A DNA stretch of 64,000 nucleotides, taken from the NCBI GenBank assembly GCA_016720635.1, contig JADKKF010000002.1, forward strand, positions 124,001 through 188,000. The letters are read 5' to 3'. Below, piece by piece: positions 27,055-36,973 of the stretch (position 1 is its first letter; the number at the start of each line of letters is the position of its first letter). The position numbers were made by a program, and so were the translations under genes. The notes below the pieces were generated by a model. The model had not been told where the DNA came from. It was given only the letters and a program-made list of their open reading frames with translations, and did not search any database. This DNA is from Saprospiraceae bacterium. GTDB lineage: Bacteria; Bacteroidota; Bacteroidia; Chitinophagales; Saprospiraceae.

Positions 27055-27843
27055 ATGATATCAAATCACGAAATCGATTACAAACTTTACGGAGAAGAAA
27101 TGCAATATGTGGAGATCGAACTCGACAACGGTGAGACTGTTCTTGCTGAGTCTGGCTCTTTCATGATGATGCAAGAAGGCATCAAAATGTCCACTATCTT
27201 TGGGGACGGATCCACTCAAGGTGGAGGAATAATGGGAAAAATTTTTACCGCTGGTAAGAGACTTTTAACCGGTGAAAGTCTTTTTATGACGGGCTTTACA
27301 AATGAAAACTCGTACAAATCAAAAGTTTCATTCGCCGCTCCATATCCTGGTAAGATCATTCCACTCGATCTTTCAACGTTAGGCGGAAAAATAATTTGCC
27401 AAAAGGATTCCTTCCTTTGTGCGGCTAAGGGCGTACAAATAGGCATTGAATTCCAACGAAAACTCGGCACAGGACTTTTTGGTGGCGAAGGTTTTATCAT
27501 GCAAAAGCTCGAAGGAGATGGAATGGCTTTTATGCACGCTGGCGGACATGTTTTAGAAAGAGAATTAGAGGTAGGTGAAAAACTTTTAATCGATACAGGG
27601 TGCATCGTAGCATTCACCAGCAGGGTTCAATACGATATCGAATTCGTCAAAGGCATTAGAAATGTGTTATTTGGGGGTGAGGGTCTATTTTATGCCGCAC
27701 TGAGAGGTCCTGGAAAAGTTTGGCTACAGACTTTGCCTATATCCAGATTGGCAAGTAGAATTATCTCCTATGGTGGTGCTACGGGAAGAAAAGAAGAAGG
27801 CAGTATCCTTGGTTCTCTAGGCAACTTATTGGATGGCGATTAA
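27055..27843 (+). CDS. TIGR00266/AIM24 family protein
   Basis: A 262-residue protein of the AIM24 beta-sandwich family: VEIELDNGETVLAESGSF at the start, then Gly-rich strands (GGIMGKIFTAGKRLLTGES) and the end motif GPGKVWLQTLPISRLA. The biochemical role is not established; the yeast namesake is a mitochondrial inner-membrane factor. No signal peptide is seen. It ends 46 bp before the dehydrogenase gene. Confidence 0.88.
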   Translation: MISNHEIDYKLYGEEMQYVEIELDNGETVLAESGSFMMMQEGIKMSTIFGDGSTQGGGIMGKIFTAGKRLLTGESLFMTGFTNENSYKSKVSFAAPYPGKIIPLDLSTLGGKIICQKDSFLCAAKGVQIGIEFQRKLGTGLFGGEGFIMQKLEGDGMAFMHAGGHVLERELEVGEKLLIDTGCIVAFTSRVQYDIEFVKGIRNVLFGGEGLFYAALRGPGKVWLQTLPISRLASRIISYGGATGRKEEGSILGSLGNLLDGD

Positions 27844-27889
27844 ACTTTAATTTTAATCTCGCTAAAAAATAATTTGTTATCTTTAAGCC

Positions 27890-29944
27890 ATGATTATGTC
27901 TCGTGATACATTGTGGAAAGCATTTACTTTGATGGTAAGTGCCAAGTCCATGACAGAAGTTTATGAAGAAAATTTTAAACTAGTCAGCAAATATGTACAC
28001 GCAACTTCTCGAGGGCATGAAGCGGTTCAGATAGCCCTTGGCCTTTCGCTAAAATCCTTTGATTTTGTTTACCCATACTATAGGGATGATGCCATGTTAT
28101 TGGCTATGGGTCTTAGTCCTTACGAGCTCATGCTTCAGTTATTGGCCAAAAAAGATGATCCTTTTTCTGGGGGCAGGACTTATTATTCACATCCCAGCCT
28201 CAATAGGATTGATTTTCCAAAAATACCTCATCAAAGCTCGGCCACTGGTATGCAAGCGATTCCAGCGACAGGGGCGGCTTTAGGGCTGAGATACAAAGAC
28301 TTACACGGACTTACGGAGCCTGGACAAAGTCCAGTGGTAGTTTGTTCTTTGGGAGATGCTTCTATTACCGAAGGAGAGGTTGCAGAAGCTTTTTTTATGG
28401 CTTCATTAAAAAAACTACCTATTATTTATTTGGTTCAAGACAATGAGTGGGATATTTCAGCTCATGCCTCTGAATTTAGGGGCAATAATGACGCCTCACA
28501 GTTTATCAAAGGGTTTCCCAATATCGAATTATTGCAAATAGATGGGACTGACTTTTCGGAATCTTATGCGGCCATTAATTATGCAATGGATACTGCAAGA
28601 TCTAAAAGAACCCCATTTTTGATTCATGCCAAAGTTCCCTTATTAAATCACCATACAAGCGGTGTCAGGAAAGAATGGTACCGAGACGATCTTGAACAAT
28701 CTTCTCAAAGAGATCCTTTTCCAAAATTAATACAAAAACTTTTGTCAGAGGGATTTCAACAAGAAGAAATTGATGAACTTATTGTCGATACCAAAGACTT
28801 TATTAAGCAGGAACTGCTTCGAGGTCTCCAAGCGATAGACCCTACTCCTTCAGACTTATATCTTCATGATTTCGCAGCCACTTCAGTCATAGAAGAATCT
28901 GGTAACAGAGCCCCCATCGAAAACCCACCAAAAGTAATGGTGGACTGTGCATTATTTGGAATAAAAGAATTAATGACTAAGCATAAAGAATGTCTGCTTT
29001 ATGGTCAGGATGTTGGTAAAAGATTGGGAGGGGTTTTTAGGGAAGCTGCCACTCTGGCGGAAGAATTTGGGGATGAGCGTGTATTTAATACACCTATACA
29101 AGAGGCATTTATCGTTGGAAGTACTGCTGGAATGTCTGCTGTTGGTTTGAAGCCAATAGTCGAAGTTCAATTTGCAGATTACATTTGGCCTGGTTTGAAC
29201 CAATTATTTACTGAAGTTAGTCGCAGTTGCTACTTGACAAATGGCAAATGGCCCGTCAGTATGATTTTACGCGTCCCTATCGGTGCTTATGGCAGTGGTG
29301 GACCTTATCATAGTTCGAGTGTCGAAAGTATTTTGACCAATATTCGTGGCATAAAAATTGCCTATCCAAGCAATGGCGCAGATTTAAAGGGATTGATAAA
29401 AGCGGCATATTACGACCCTAATCCTGTGGTTATTTTTGAACACAAAGGTCTATATTGGTCAAAAGTTGCTGGTACAGAAAATGCTAAAACCATCGAGCCC
29501 GCCGAAGATTATATTTTACCTTTTGGAAAAGCAAATATAGTACAACAAGCCCAAGAAAATCATATTAAAGAAGGAAAGAGTGTGGGTATCATCACTTATG
29601 GCATGGGTGTTCATTGGGCTTTAACCGCTTCGGCAGATTTCAAAGATCAAGTTACCATTTTAGACCTCAGAACTCTTTATCCTTTAGATGATAAAGCAAT
29701 GCAAGACCTTGTCATTTCTCATGGAAAAGTAGCAATTATCACAGAAGAACCCATCAATAATTCTTTTGCTCAAGCTCTTTCTGGAAAGCTCCAAAGCCTT
29801 TATTTTAAACATTTAGATGCGCCCATTATGAATATTGGTTCTAAAAATTTGCCAGCTATTCCTCTAAATCAAACCCTCGAAAAAGAAATGCTACCTTCTA
29901 TTACTGATATTCAAAATATGTTAAAAGACCTTATAAAATACTAA
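27890..29944 (+). CDS. Two-oxoacid dehydrogenase E1 component, alpha-beta fusion
   Basis: A 684-residue thiamine-diphosphate enzyme in which the E1 alpha half (about residues 1-330) and beta half (about 345-684) are one chain. The alpha half has the thiamine motif VCSLGDASITEGEV ending in QDN, the beta half LLYGQDVG, EAFIVGSTAGMSAVGLKP and the C-terminal transketolase domain (SVGIITYGMGVHWAL). Such fused E1 proteins decarboxylate branched-chain or related 2-oxoacids and pass the acyl group to an E2 protein; the E2 and E3 genes are not in this window. Two ATG codons (27890 and 27896) are possible starts. Confidence 0.88.
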   Translation: MIMSRDTLWKAFTLMVSAKSMTEVYEENFKLVSKYVHATSRGHEAVQIALGLSLKSFDFVYPYYRDDAMLLAMGLSPYELMLQLLAKKDDPFSGGRTYYSHPSLNRIDFPKIPHQSSATGMQAIPATGAALGLRYKDLHGLTEPGQSPVVVCSLGDASITEGEVAEAFFMASLKKLPIIYLVQDNEWDISAHASEFRGNNDASQFIKGFPNIELLQIDGTDFSESYAAINYAMDTARSKRTPFLIHAKVPLLNHHTSGVRKEWYRDDLEQSSQRDPFPKLIQKLLSEGFQQEEIDELIVDTKDFIKQELLRGLQAIDPTPSDLYLHDFAATSVIEESGNRAPIENPPKVMVDCALFGIKELMTKHKECLLYGQDVGKRLGGVFREAATLAEEFGDERVFNTPIQEAFIVGSTAGMSAVGLKPIVEVQFADYIWPGLNQLFTEVSRSCYLTNGKWPVSMILRVPIGAYGSGGPYHSSSVESILTNIRGIKIAYPSNGADLKGLIKAAYYDPNPVVIFEHKGLYWSKVAGTENAKTIEPAEDYILPFGKANIVQQAQENHIKEGKSVGIITYGMGVHWALTASADFKDQVTILDLRTLYPLDDKAMQDLVISHGKVAIITEEPINNSFAQALSGKLQSLYFKHLDAPIMNIGSKNLPAIPLNQTLEKEMLPSITDIQNMLKDLIKY

Positions 29945-29995
29945 ATCCTAACTTATTTCTTTATTATTGTATTCATATTAAAATTAAATTAGTCG

Positions 29996-32900
29996 ATGAG
30001 CTTGAAATTTACCTCCTTCCTTCTTTTGTTGTCATTATTTATTTACACTTCTGACGTAAAAGCCCAAACAGAATTTTGTACTGTAAAATCGAATTTAATC
30101 CAAAACACTAATACATCTGAGCTCCCTACAAAATACAAATTGGTTAATTTCGATTTGAATGAATTTAATAAACTTTCTGTTAATATTCCCAAAGAATTTA
30201 GCGCTTCTCCAAATTTTGAAATAACATTGCCACTTTTGGATGGCAAAACTGAATCATTTTCTCTTTTTGAATATGAAATAATGGAGCCAGGATTAAGAGC
30301 TAAATACCCAAATATAAAAACTTATCATGGATATTCTAGCAATTACACACCGATTAGAATTACTACAACTGATACTGACTTTCAAGCACTTATCCTTGGA
30401 ACTTATAACACCATCATTGAAAAAAATACATTTCTAGGTGAATATATCACATACCAATTAAATGATTTTAGTGCTGCTTATGATAGAGCTTCATGTGGTC
30501 ATTCTCTTGAAACGATTGTTAATCCAGATCAACTTATAAATTTTAGATTAGAGAATAAATATCAAGGTGATTCTACAAGACTTCGAAAATATCGCTTTGC
30601 TGTAAGCACTACAGGTGAGTATTCTGCAAGGTATGGCGGCACGGCAACTAGCGTCATGGCAGAAGTGGTACGTGTAACCAATGCCATCAATTCTGTTTAT
30701 GAAAGAGACGCTTCCATTCGTTTGGTTTTAATCGCAAATACTGATATTTTATTTACTTATGATCCCAGCACAGATCCATTTACACCAGGAGTAGCTCTAG
30801 ACAATGCTGGTGAAAATCAATCATTTGTCAATTCAAAAATTCTTAATACTACATATGATGTGGGACATGTTTTCGGATTGAGTGGTGGTGGTGGTATCGT
30901 TGGTTATGGTCCAGGTAGGGTGTGCAGCAACAACAAAGCTGCAGGTTCTTCCAATATGTATTCTGGAGGTACCGCGAGCTTTGCTATTGAATTAGTTTGT
31001 CATGAATTAGGCCATCAATTCAGCGCTGGGCATAGCTTCAATGCTTGTTCCTTTACTGAATCTTACGAATGGTCTGGACACGATATGGAACCAGGAAGTG
31101 GAAGTACCATCATGTCATATTCTGGATCATGTGGTAGCAACAATTTGGCTTTTAATTCCGATCACTATTTTCATGGAATTTCTATACAATACATCACAGA
31201 TTTTTCTAGAAATGGAAACGCCGCAACTTGTGCCAATGCAGAAGACATTCAAAATACCGCTCCTAATATTACGCTTCTTCAACCTGATGGCTTGTTTATA
31301 CCTAAGTCCACACCTTTCGAATTAAACTCAAAAGCCGTTGACAAAGAAAACAATCCCGTGACATACTGCTGGGAACAATTTGATAGTGGCTTAAAAACAC
31401 CACTTGGATCTCCTGTCGGCGATGGTCCATCTTTTAGATCATTCCTTCCAAAAACGACTGGGCTGAGAATTTTTCCTTCTTTAAATAAAATCATTAGCAA
31501 TACTTTTGATAATGCTGAAATCTTACCAACCTATTCGAGAAGTTTTAGATTCAGGATGACAGCTCGAGACAATAAACCTGGTGGTGGCGCGCAATCATGG
31601 GCTGAAAATACATTTTTCTGTGACAGTACTGCAGGCCCATTCGTCATTACAGCACCGAGTGGTAGTACTTCTATTTCTATCAATGCCCCTTACTTAGTGA
31701 CTTGGGATGTGGCTAGAACAAATCTTGCACCTATCAACTGTAAGAATGTCAATATTTTTGCATCTTATGATAATGGATTTAATATTACTGATACTCTTTT
31801 ACTCAACACACCAAATGACGGTTCAGCTCTAGTACAATTCCCCAATAAATTGACTTCTATTGGAAGAATTTACGTCAAGGCAGCTGATAACATTTTTTTC
31901 AACATTTCTCGCGGAAATTTTCTTGCAAGCGTGCCAACTACCGCCAAATACGCCGCAAATGCGCTTGAAAATGAACTCACTTTTTGCTCAAACGTAAAGA
32001 AGAACATTGTCTTAAAAACGCATTCTTTCAATGGCTTTAGCAGCCCTATTGTCTTCTCCATAGAAGGCAATGTACCTGCTAATGGAGTAATTACTTTAGA
32101 ACAAAACTCTGTAACTCCAGGACAAAACAATATGCTAAATATTGATTTTAGATCTATAATAGAGGGTGGAACTTTTAACTTTATAATCGTGGCAAGCTCC
32201 GAAGGAGATACTATAAGATTACCTATTACCTTAAATGTTTATGCCTCAAACTTTAATGGTTTGACACTGACAAACCCATTGCATCAGGCATCAGGTGTAA
32301 GTCAACTACCGCAATTTAATTGGTCTAGCGTACAAGACGCCACTTCATACATTTTCCAATTGGCTACCAGCCCTATATTTGGAGATTCGATTAAGCTTGC
32401 AGTTGAAACGGCAAATACAACCTTAACACCTTCTATTCAATTAAAAAGAAATACCGTTTATTACTGGAGAGTGATCCCTAAAAACAACTGTGGTACTGGC
32501 GTGCCAACTCCTATGTTTGTGTTCCAAACCGCTTTATTTGCATGTCAGACCGTTAGCAATACCCAATCATTTAATATTTCTCAAAGTGGAACTCCTACTG
32601 TCAATGTACCCATCAACATCATCAATGGTGGAGAAATAGCAGATGTTAATGTTAAAAAAATTACAGGGTCTCACGACTATTTCAGTGAATTATCCTTTAA
32701 ACTTATACATCCAGATGGTACAGTTATTAATTTGGCAGGCAATTCGTGTGGTAGTTTTTCTTTAGGTTTTAATTTTGGATTCGATGACCAAGCTGCTACA
32801 GTTTTTACCTGTCCACCTACACAAAACAAACAATTTAGACCGTTGACACCACTTAGCGGATTGACAGGAAAAAACTCTACGGGTCTATGGAATCTTAGGG

Positions 32901-33580
32901 TTTCTGATGGTATTTCGTCTGGAGGTGGTACCATTACAGGTGTTGAAATTGAGTTTTGCGCTGGATATTCTGTTGCGAGCCCCAATATAACCTCAGATAC
33001 CATCAAGCTTTGCAGAGACTTGACAGTAGATATTAAAGGAAAATTGTCAGCTTCCAATTCTACACTAGCGGCGAGTCAGTTCAAATATACATTGGTAACC
33101 CTTCCTACCAATGGTCGTCTAGAATTAAATAACAATGCTTTATCGGTGGGTAGCAAATTTACCCAACAGGATATAAACAATAATGCTGTAAAATACGTGC
33201 CAAATGGTACTTATTGGGGCAATGAAAAGTTTACTTTCGTGGTAGAAGATGCGACTGGTGGATGGAAGGGAATCGAAGCCTTCAATATTTTAATTGATAA
33301 TTGTAGCAACACAGAAAATGAGTTGCTACCGTCTTTATTTTCAATTTATCCAAATCCAGCTTATGATAAAATAAATATAATAGCACAAAAGCCATGGAGT
33401 TCAGACCCTACCATCAAGCTTTTCGCGAGTGACGGAAAATTATTACATTCCAAAAAAATTGACAAAACTCTATTGAATTATTCATTAGATTTAAAAGATT
33501 TAGAAAGCGGTGCTTATTTTATTACCATTTTCACATCTGAAGGCTTCTTTACCAAAAACTTGGTAGTTCATAAGCCATAA
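29996..33580 (+). CDS. Secreted M12B-like zinc metalloprotease with P-domain and T9SS sorting domain
   Basis: A 1194-residue secreted protein: signal peptide (1-24); propeptide-like region (25-about 195) that contains ASCGHS at 165-170; reprolysin-type protease domain (about 197-410) with HELGHQFSAGH (zinc His336, His340, His346, catalytic Glu337) and the Met-turn TIMSYS (371-376); Ig-like beta domains (about 420-840); a proprotein convertase P-domain (about 850-988, ending VEIEFC); a cadherin-like repeat (about 1015-1100); and a type IX sorting domain (YPNP at 1118 to the end). Its role is extracellular proteolysis. It is followed by a strong terminator. Confidence 0.9.
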   Translation: MSLKFTSFLLLLSLFIYTSDVKAQTEFCTVKSNLIQNTNTSELPTKYKLVNFDLNEFNKLSVNIPKEFSASPNFEITLPLLDGKTESFSLFEYEIMEPGLRAKYPNIKTYHGYSSNYTPIRITTTDTDFQALILGTYNTIIEKNTFLGEYITYQLNDFSAAYDRASCGHSLETIVNPDQLINFRLENKYQGDSTRLRKYRFAVSTTGEYSARYGGTATSVMAEVVRVTNAINSVYERDASIRLVLIANTDILFTYDPSTDPFTPGVALDNAGENQSFVNSKILNTTYDVGHVFGLSGGGGIVGYGPGRVCSNNKAAGSSNMYSGGTASFAIELVCHELGHQFSAGHSFNACSFTESYEWSGHDMEPGSGSTIMSYSGSCGSNNLAFNSDHYFHGISIQYITDFSRNGNAATCANAEDIQNTAPNITLLQPDGLFIPKSTPFELNSKAVDKENNPVTYCWEQFDSGLKTPLGSPVGDGPSFRSFLPKTTGLRIFPSLNKIISNTFDNAEILPTYSRSFRFRMTARDNKPGGGAQSWAENTFFCDSTAGPFVITAPSGSTSISINAPYLVTWDVARTNLAPINCKNVNIFASYDNGFNITDTLLLNTPNDGSALVQFPNKLTSIGRIYVKAADNIFFNISRGNFLASVPTTAKYAANALENELTFCSNVKKNIVLKTHSFNGFSSPIVFSIEGNVPANGVITLEQNSVTPGQNNMLNIDFRSIIEGGTFNFIIVASSEGDTIRLPITLNVYASNFNGLTLTNPLHQASGVSQLPQFNWSSVQDATSYIFQLATSPIFGDSIKLAVETANTTLTPSIQLKRNTVYYWRVIPKNNCGTGVPTPMFVFQTALFACQTVSNTQSFNISQSGTPTVNVPINIINGGEIADVNVKKITGSHDYFSELSFKLIHPDGTVINLAGNSCGSFSLGFNFGFDDQAATVFTCPPTQNKQFRPLTPLSGLTGKNSTGLWNLRVSDGISSGGGTITGVEIEFCAGYSVASPNITSDTIKLCRDLTVDIKGKLSASNSTLAASQFKYTLVTLPTNGRLELNNNALSVGSKFTQQDINNNAVKYVPNGTYWGNEKFTFVVEDATGGWKGIEAFNILIDNCSNTENELLPSLFSIYPNPAYDKINIIAQKPWSSDPTIKLFASDGKLLHSKKIDKTLLNYSLDLKDLESGAYFITIFTSEGFFTKNLVVHKP

Positions 33581-33607
33581 TTTAACAGAAAATTCCAAAC
33601 GTATAAG

Positions 33608-33645
33608 ACCTTGTCTGTTCATTTAAAAATAGACAAGGTTTTTTT
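33608..33645 (+). terminator. Rho-independent terminator after the metalloprotease gene
   Basis: ACCTTGTCT (33608-33616) pairs exactly with AGACAAGGT (33631-33639) and is followed by a T run to 33645. It lies 28 bp past the protease stop and 4 bp before the end of the convergent HhH gene. Confidence 0.85.
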
Positions 33646-33648
33646 ATG

Positions 33649-34764
33649 TTATTTGAATTGGATGTATTCCTTTATTATTACTAACCGCTCTGGGGTGAGC
33701 CCCATTTGATTGATATCATTCATGTCTTTGATTTGTCCATTCTTATTCCTATAATTGATAATTTTCGTGGCAGTTTGCATATCAAATTCTGGATGTTTTA
33801 ACAAAGTCTCAATTGTAACTTGGTTTATTTTGATGGGCGGCACAAATGGATCGAGCGTTACCAACGGTACTAATTTTCTGAATACACTGTCTGGTAGTTT
33901 GGGCGTTTTAGCTATCTGCTCTATAGAATAAAACCCTCCCAATTTATTTCGATAGTTAATGATTTTGGTCGCAGTCGCAGGACCGATACCTGGCAACTCC
34001 ACCCAATCCTCTATCACAGCAGCATTTACCTTCAGTTTTGGCTTTTCTTTAGCTTTAGGAGCTGAAACTTGCATTTGTTCATTATTGCCTTTTATTGAAT
34101 TTGACTCAATTTTTGGCTGTACTATCTCGATAAATGGTTCGAGCTCTTGATAAAATTCTGCTTTCAAACCATAAATTTTTAATAAATCCTCTTTCTTATA
34201 AAAATGTCCTCCTTTACTTCTAAAGTTCTCTATTGTTTTTATGGTTTTTTCGTCAAACCCCAACTTTTTCATGGCTTCAGGATTTACAGTGTTGGGATCA
34301 AACCCAAAAACTTCATGCTCGGCGGCCATTAGTGTGTTTTTATCTTGTTTTTCGTCAAATACAAATAAATTTCCAGCAGTTTGTAACCACTTTTTGTCCA
34401 TACCATATATTCTGTCTAAATCATTTAAATTTTTAAACCGTGCTCCTTTATTCCTAAAATTAATTAAAATCTTAGCCGTTTTGGGATTCATTCCAACAGA
34501 AATTAGCTGTTCTAAAGTAGCATGATTTGGGTTTAATGGGGTCTTTTCAAGGTTAAAAAGAGATTTTTCTTTAGTTTTTCCAAAATCCTCATATTCTCCA
34601 ATAGGCTGAGGCAGCAACTTGTATATTTCTTTGGGATTTTTTTGCCCAAAAAATCTATGAATATTCGCAGCTAATACTATTAGGAAAAATAAACTTATTA
34701 AACCAAGCCTCTGACCTTTTGTGAAATCAAATATTCCCTCAAAATAATCTTCAAAATTTTTCAT
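33649..34764 (-). CDS. Helix-hairpin-helix protein with four ComEA-like repeats
   Basis: A 371-residue protein with one N-terminal membrane helix (about residues 20-37) and four ComEA-type HhH units, recognisable by KILINFRNKGARF, KTIENFRSKGGHF, TKIINYRNKLGGF and TKIINYRNKNGQI. The third unit carries the canonical hairpin LPGIGPATA. HhH units bind DNA backbone without sequence preference. It lies 10 bp after comEC on the same strand, so a role with ComEC in DNA uptake is likely; most ComEA proteins have fewer repeats. Confidence 0.85.
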   Translation of the reverse strand: MKNFEDYFEGIFDFTKGQRLGLISLFFLIVLAANIHRFFGQKNPKEIYKLLPQPIGEYEDFGKTKEKSLFNLEKTPLNPNHATLEQLISVGMNPKTAKILINFRNKGARFKNLNDLDRIYGMDKKWLQTAGNLFVFDEKQDKNTLMAAEHEVFGFDPNTVNPEAMKKLGFDEKTIKTIENFRSKGGHFYKKEDLLKIYGLKAEFYQELEPFIEIVQPKIESNSIKGNNEQMQVSAPKAKEKPKLKVNAAVIEDWVELPGIGPATATKIINYRNKLGGFYSIEQIAKTPKLPDSVFRKLVPLVTLDPFVPPIKINQVTIETLLKHPEFDMQTATKIINYRNKNGQIKDMNDINQMGLTPERLVIIKEYIQFK

Positions 34765-34774
34765 GCTGTTTGCA

Positions 34775-36856
34775 TTAGAGTTCTAAAATAAAGGCTCCTT
34801 GTTTTTCAATATCAAAATAAGGTATATGATTTACAAAACAATATTTAGCCCATTTGCTTCTTATTTTACCTTTCGAGTTGGCCAAACCAATGATCAAGTC
34901 TGGATATTTTATCGATTTATATAAATAAGGCTCTTCAGTGTTTCTTCCAACGATCCAATAAGAATTTTCAGGTCCATTGTTATTGGATTTATCTCGATTA
35001 TCAGCTACTTCGAGATTATTTATCTTTATTTCTTGCTTTCCATTTTCTAACAAAAGAATTGAATCCTTCATTTCATGAATTCTAATTTCGCTTTGACTGC
35101 ATATAATTCCTAATTGAGAGGGCAAAATATTATTATCTGCTAAATCATCCTTATCTTTCAACATTAATGTGTTTCTGCCGTAAGCATTCACAGCCATAAT
35201 TTGTAGCTCTTTGTGAAAAAATATCATAAATTGTTTGCTATTTTTTTTAATATATCCTTCGACTTGAAATTGTATGGCTAGCAAAAATAAAAAACTTAAT
35301 GTAATGAAAATTCCTCTTTTTTCTTTCTCAACCAAATAAAGATACAGTCCATAAATAATTGCAAAAAGCCAAAGTAATCCCATAGGAGAAACAATAATTC
35401 CTTGGATACTACTCAATGAAAACTTGGATAGTACAGTGACAAAGCTATTCGAAAAATACGCAACAACCCATAACATGTTTCCTAAAAAATTCGAAAGTGA
35501 TGCCCAAATTGGGTCTATAACAACCATAAGTAGCCCACCACATAAAATAATATTTGAAATTGGAACTATTATCAAACCTGTCACCAAAAATACAAGTGGT
35601 AAGTTATGAAAATAATACATTGAAATTGGACAGGTTATGAGCTGCGCACTCAAAGATATTGCTATGCTTTTTTGTACAACCTTAGAACATGGAAAATACA
35701 TTAACAACAGCCGATATATCGGATTATAAAATAAAATCATACCCGCTACGGCACTCACAGACAACTGAAATCCAATATCAAACAGATATTTAGTATCCAT
35801 TAACAAAATCAAAAAGATTGATACTAATAAAGTATTAAGTGCATTAGATTCCTTGCGCAAGAATGTGCCTATAAGTAATAAACTCACCATCACACCAGCT
35901 CTGAGAATTGATGAAGGAATACCCGTTATAAACACAAAACACCACACCAAAATGAGCTGAATTATTAATGCTAGGAGTTTGGCATAACGACTATTATTGT
36001 TCCATTTTTTGAAAAGAGCCTGGGTGATCCATATCAAAACCATCAAATGACTGCCCGAGACTGCCAAGACATGGGTTGCCCCAGTAAGACTGTAAGCATT
36101 TTTTACTTCCTCCTCCATACCAACTCGATGGCCCACCACCAATGCCGAAACCAATGCTCTTTCATTCGGTGTTCGAATTCCTTCATTGATATGCTTCACA
36201 ATCTTATTTTTAACGATAAAGGCCAACTTATAAATATCAAATCCATCTCCTTTCTTGGCGACTTCCCACGATTCACTATTTGAAATTATCTGATGATATT
36301 GATTTTTTGTGCCATAATATTTTTGTGGATTGAAGGTATTTGGATTTTTATTCTTACTGATTTCATTCAAACTACCGTTGATCCATAACAAATCCCCATA
36401 TTGAATTTCCTGCATTTCAGCTTTAGGTTCAACCACTACTTTGATCGAACCGAAGACGTCTTTCATCTCCCCATTTCTATTTATGGAAAGTACTTTTGCA
36501 TCGAAACTCAGCCATTTCTTTGTCTTTACCTCAGAGTTTATTTTTATTAGCAGCCAATCACCCGACGAAAAGTGTCTTTGAACATAATCTACTTTGTGCA
36601 AATCTATTTGATACAAAGTCAAAGTAAATCCAGAAATAATCAGCAACAAAAAAAGAAATACTTTTTTGTATTTCACCTTTGTATTAATGTAAATTTCTAT
36701 AATGCTGTAAATCAGCCAAAGAATAAACGTCAGAACGACAACAAATCCCTCTATTTTAGGGTCATACAAGTTTTCATAACCACAATAAGCTACGAGAATC
36801 CCAAATACAAACGGGAGCAATATCTTCAAAAATGGAGTTTCTCCAATTGGTTGCAT
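34775..36856 (-). CDS. comEC: ComEC/Rec2-family DNA uptake channel
   Basis: A 693-residue polytopic membrane protein. Several helices at the N-terminus (residues about 10-65) are followed by an OB-like DUF4131 region (about 80-200, including GDWLLIKINSEVK) and the Competence domain with ALVVGHRVGM, TGATHVLAVSGSHLMVL, GIPSSILRAGVM and FDIGFQLSVSAVAGM. The C-terminal MBL-type domain of full-length ComEC is absent; instead about 150 residues without the metal motif HxHxDH follow the last helix. The shorter form is common in Bacteroidota. It is predicted to carry single-stranded DNA across the inner membrane. Confidence 0.9.
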   Translation of the reverse strand: MQPIGETPFLKILLPFVFGILVAYCGYENLYDPKIEGFVVVLTFILWLIYSIIEIYINTKVKYKKVFLFLLLIISGFTLTLYQIDLHKVDYVQRHFSSGDWLLIKINSEVKTKKWLSFDAKVLSINRNGEMKDVFGSIKVVVEPKAEMQEIQYGDLLWINGSLNEISKNKNPNTFNPQKYYGTKNQYHQIISNSESWEVAKKGDGFDIYKLAFIVKNKIVKHINEGIRTPNERALVSALVVGHRVGMEEEVKNAYSLTGATHVLAVSGSHLMVLIWITQALFKKWNNNSRYAKLLALIIQLILVWCFVFITGIPSSILRAGVMVSLLLIGTFLRKESNALNTLLVSIFLILLMDTKYLFDIGFQLSVSAVAGMILFYNPIYRLLLMYFPCSKVVQKSIAISLSAQLITCPISMYYFHNLPLVFLVTGLIIVPISNIILCGGLLMVVIDPIWASLSNFLGNMLWVVAYFSNSFVTVLSKFSLSSIQGIIVSPMGLLWLFAIIYGLYLYLVEKEKRGIFITLSFLFLLAIQFQVEGYIKKNSKQFMIFFHKELQIMAVNAYGRNTLMLKDKDDLADNNILPSQLGIICSQSEIRIHEMKDSILLLENGKQEIKINNLEVADNRDKSNNNGPENSYWIVGRNTEEPYLYKSIKYPDLIIGLANSKGKIRSKWAKYCFVNHIPYFDIEKQGAFILEL

Positions 36857-36973
36857 TTCTGTCTTTTGCTATTTATTTTTCCAAATATAACCTAAATCAA
36901 ATCAAAACCATTATTATTTTGTTAAAAAATGATACATTTGACAAAAAGACCTTTTATTTTAAAAAAACACAAT

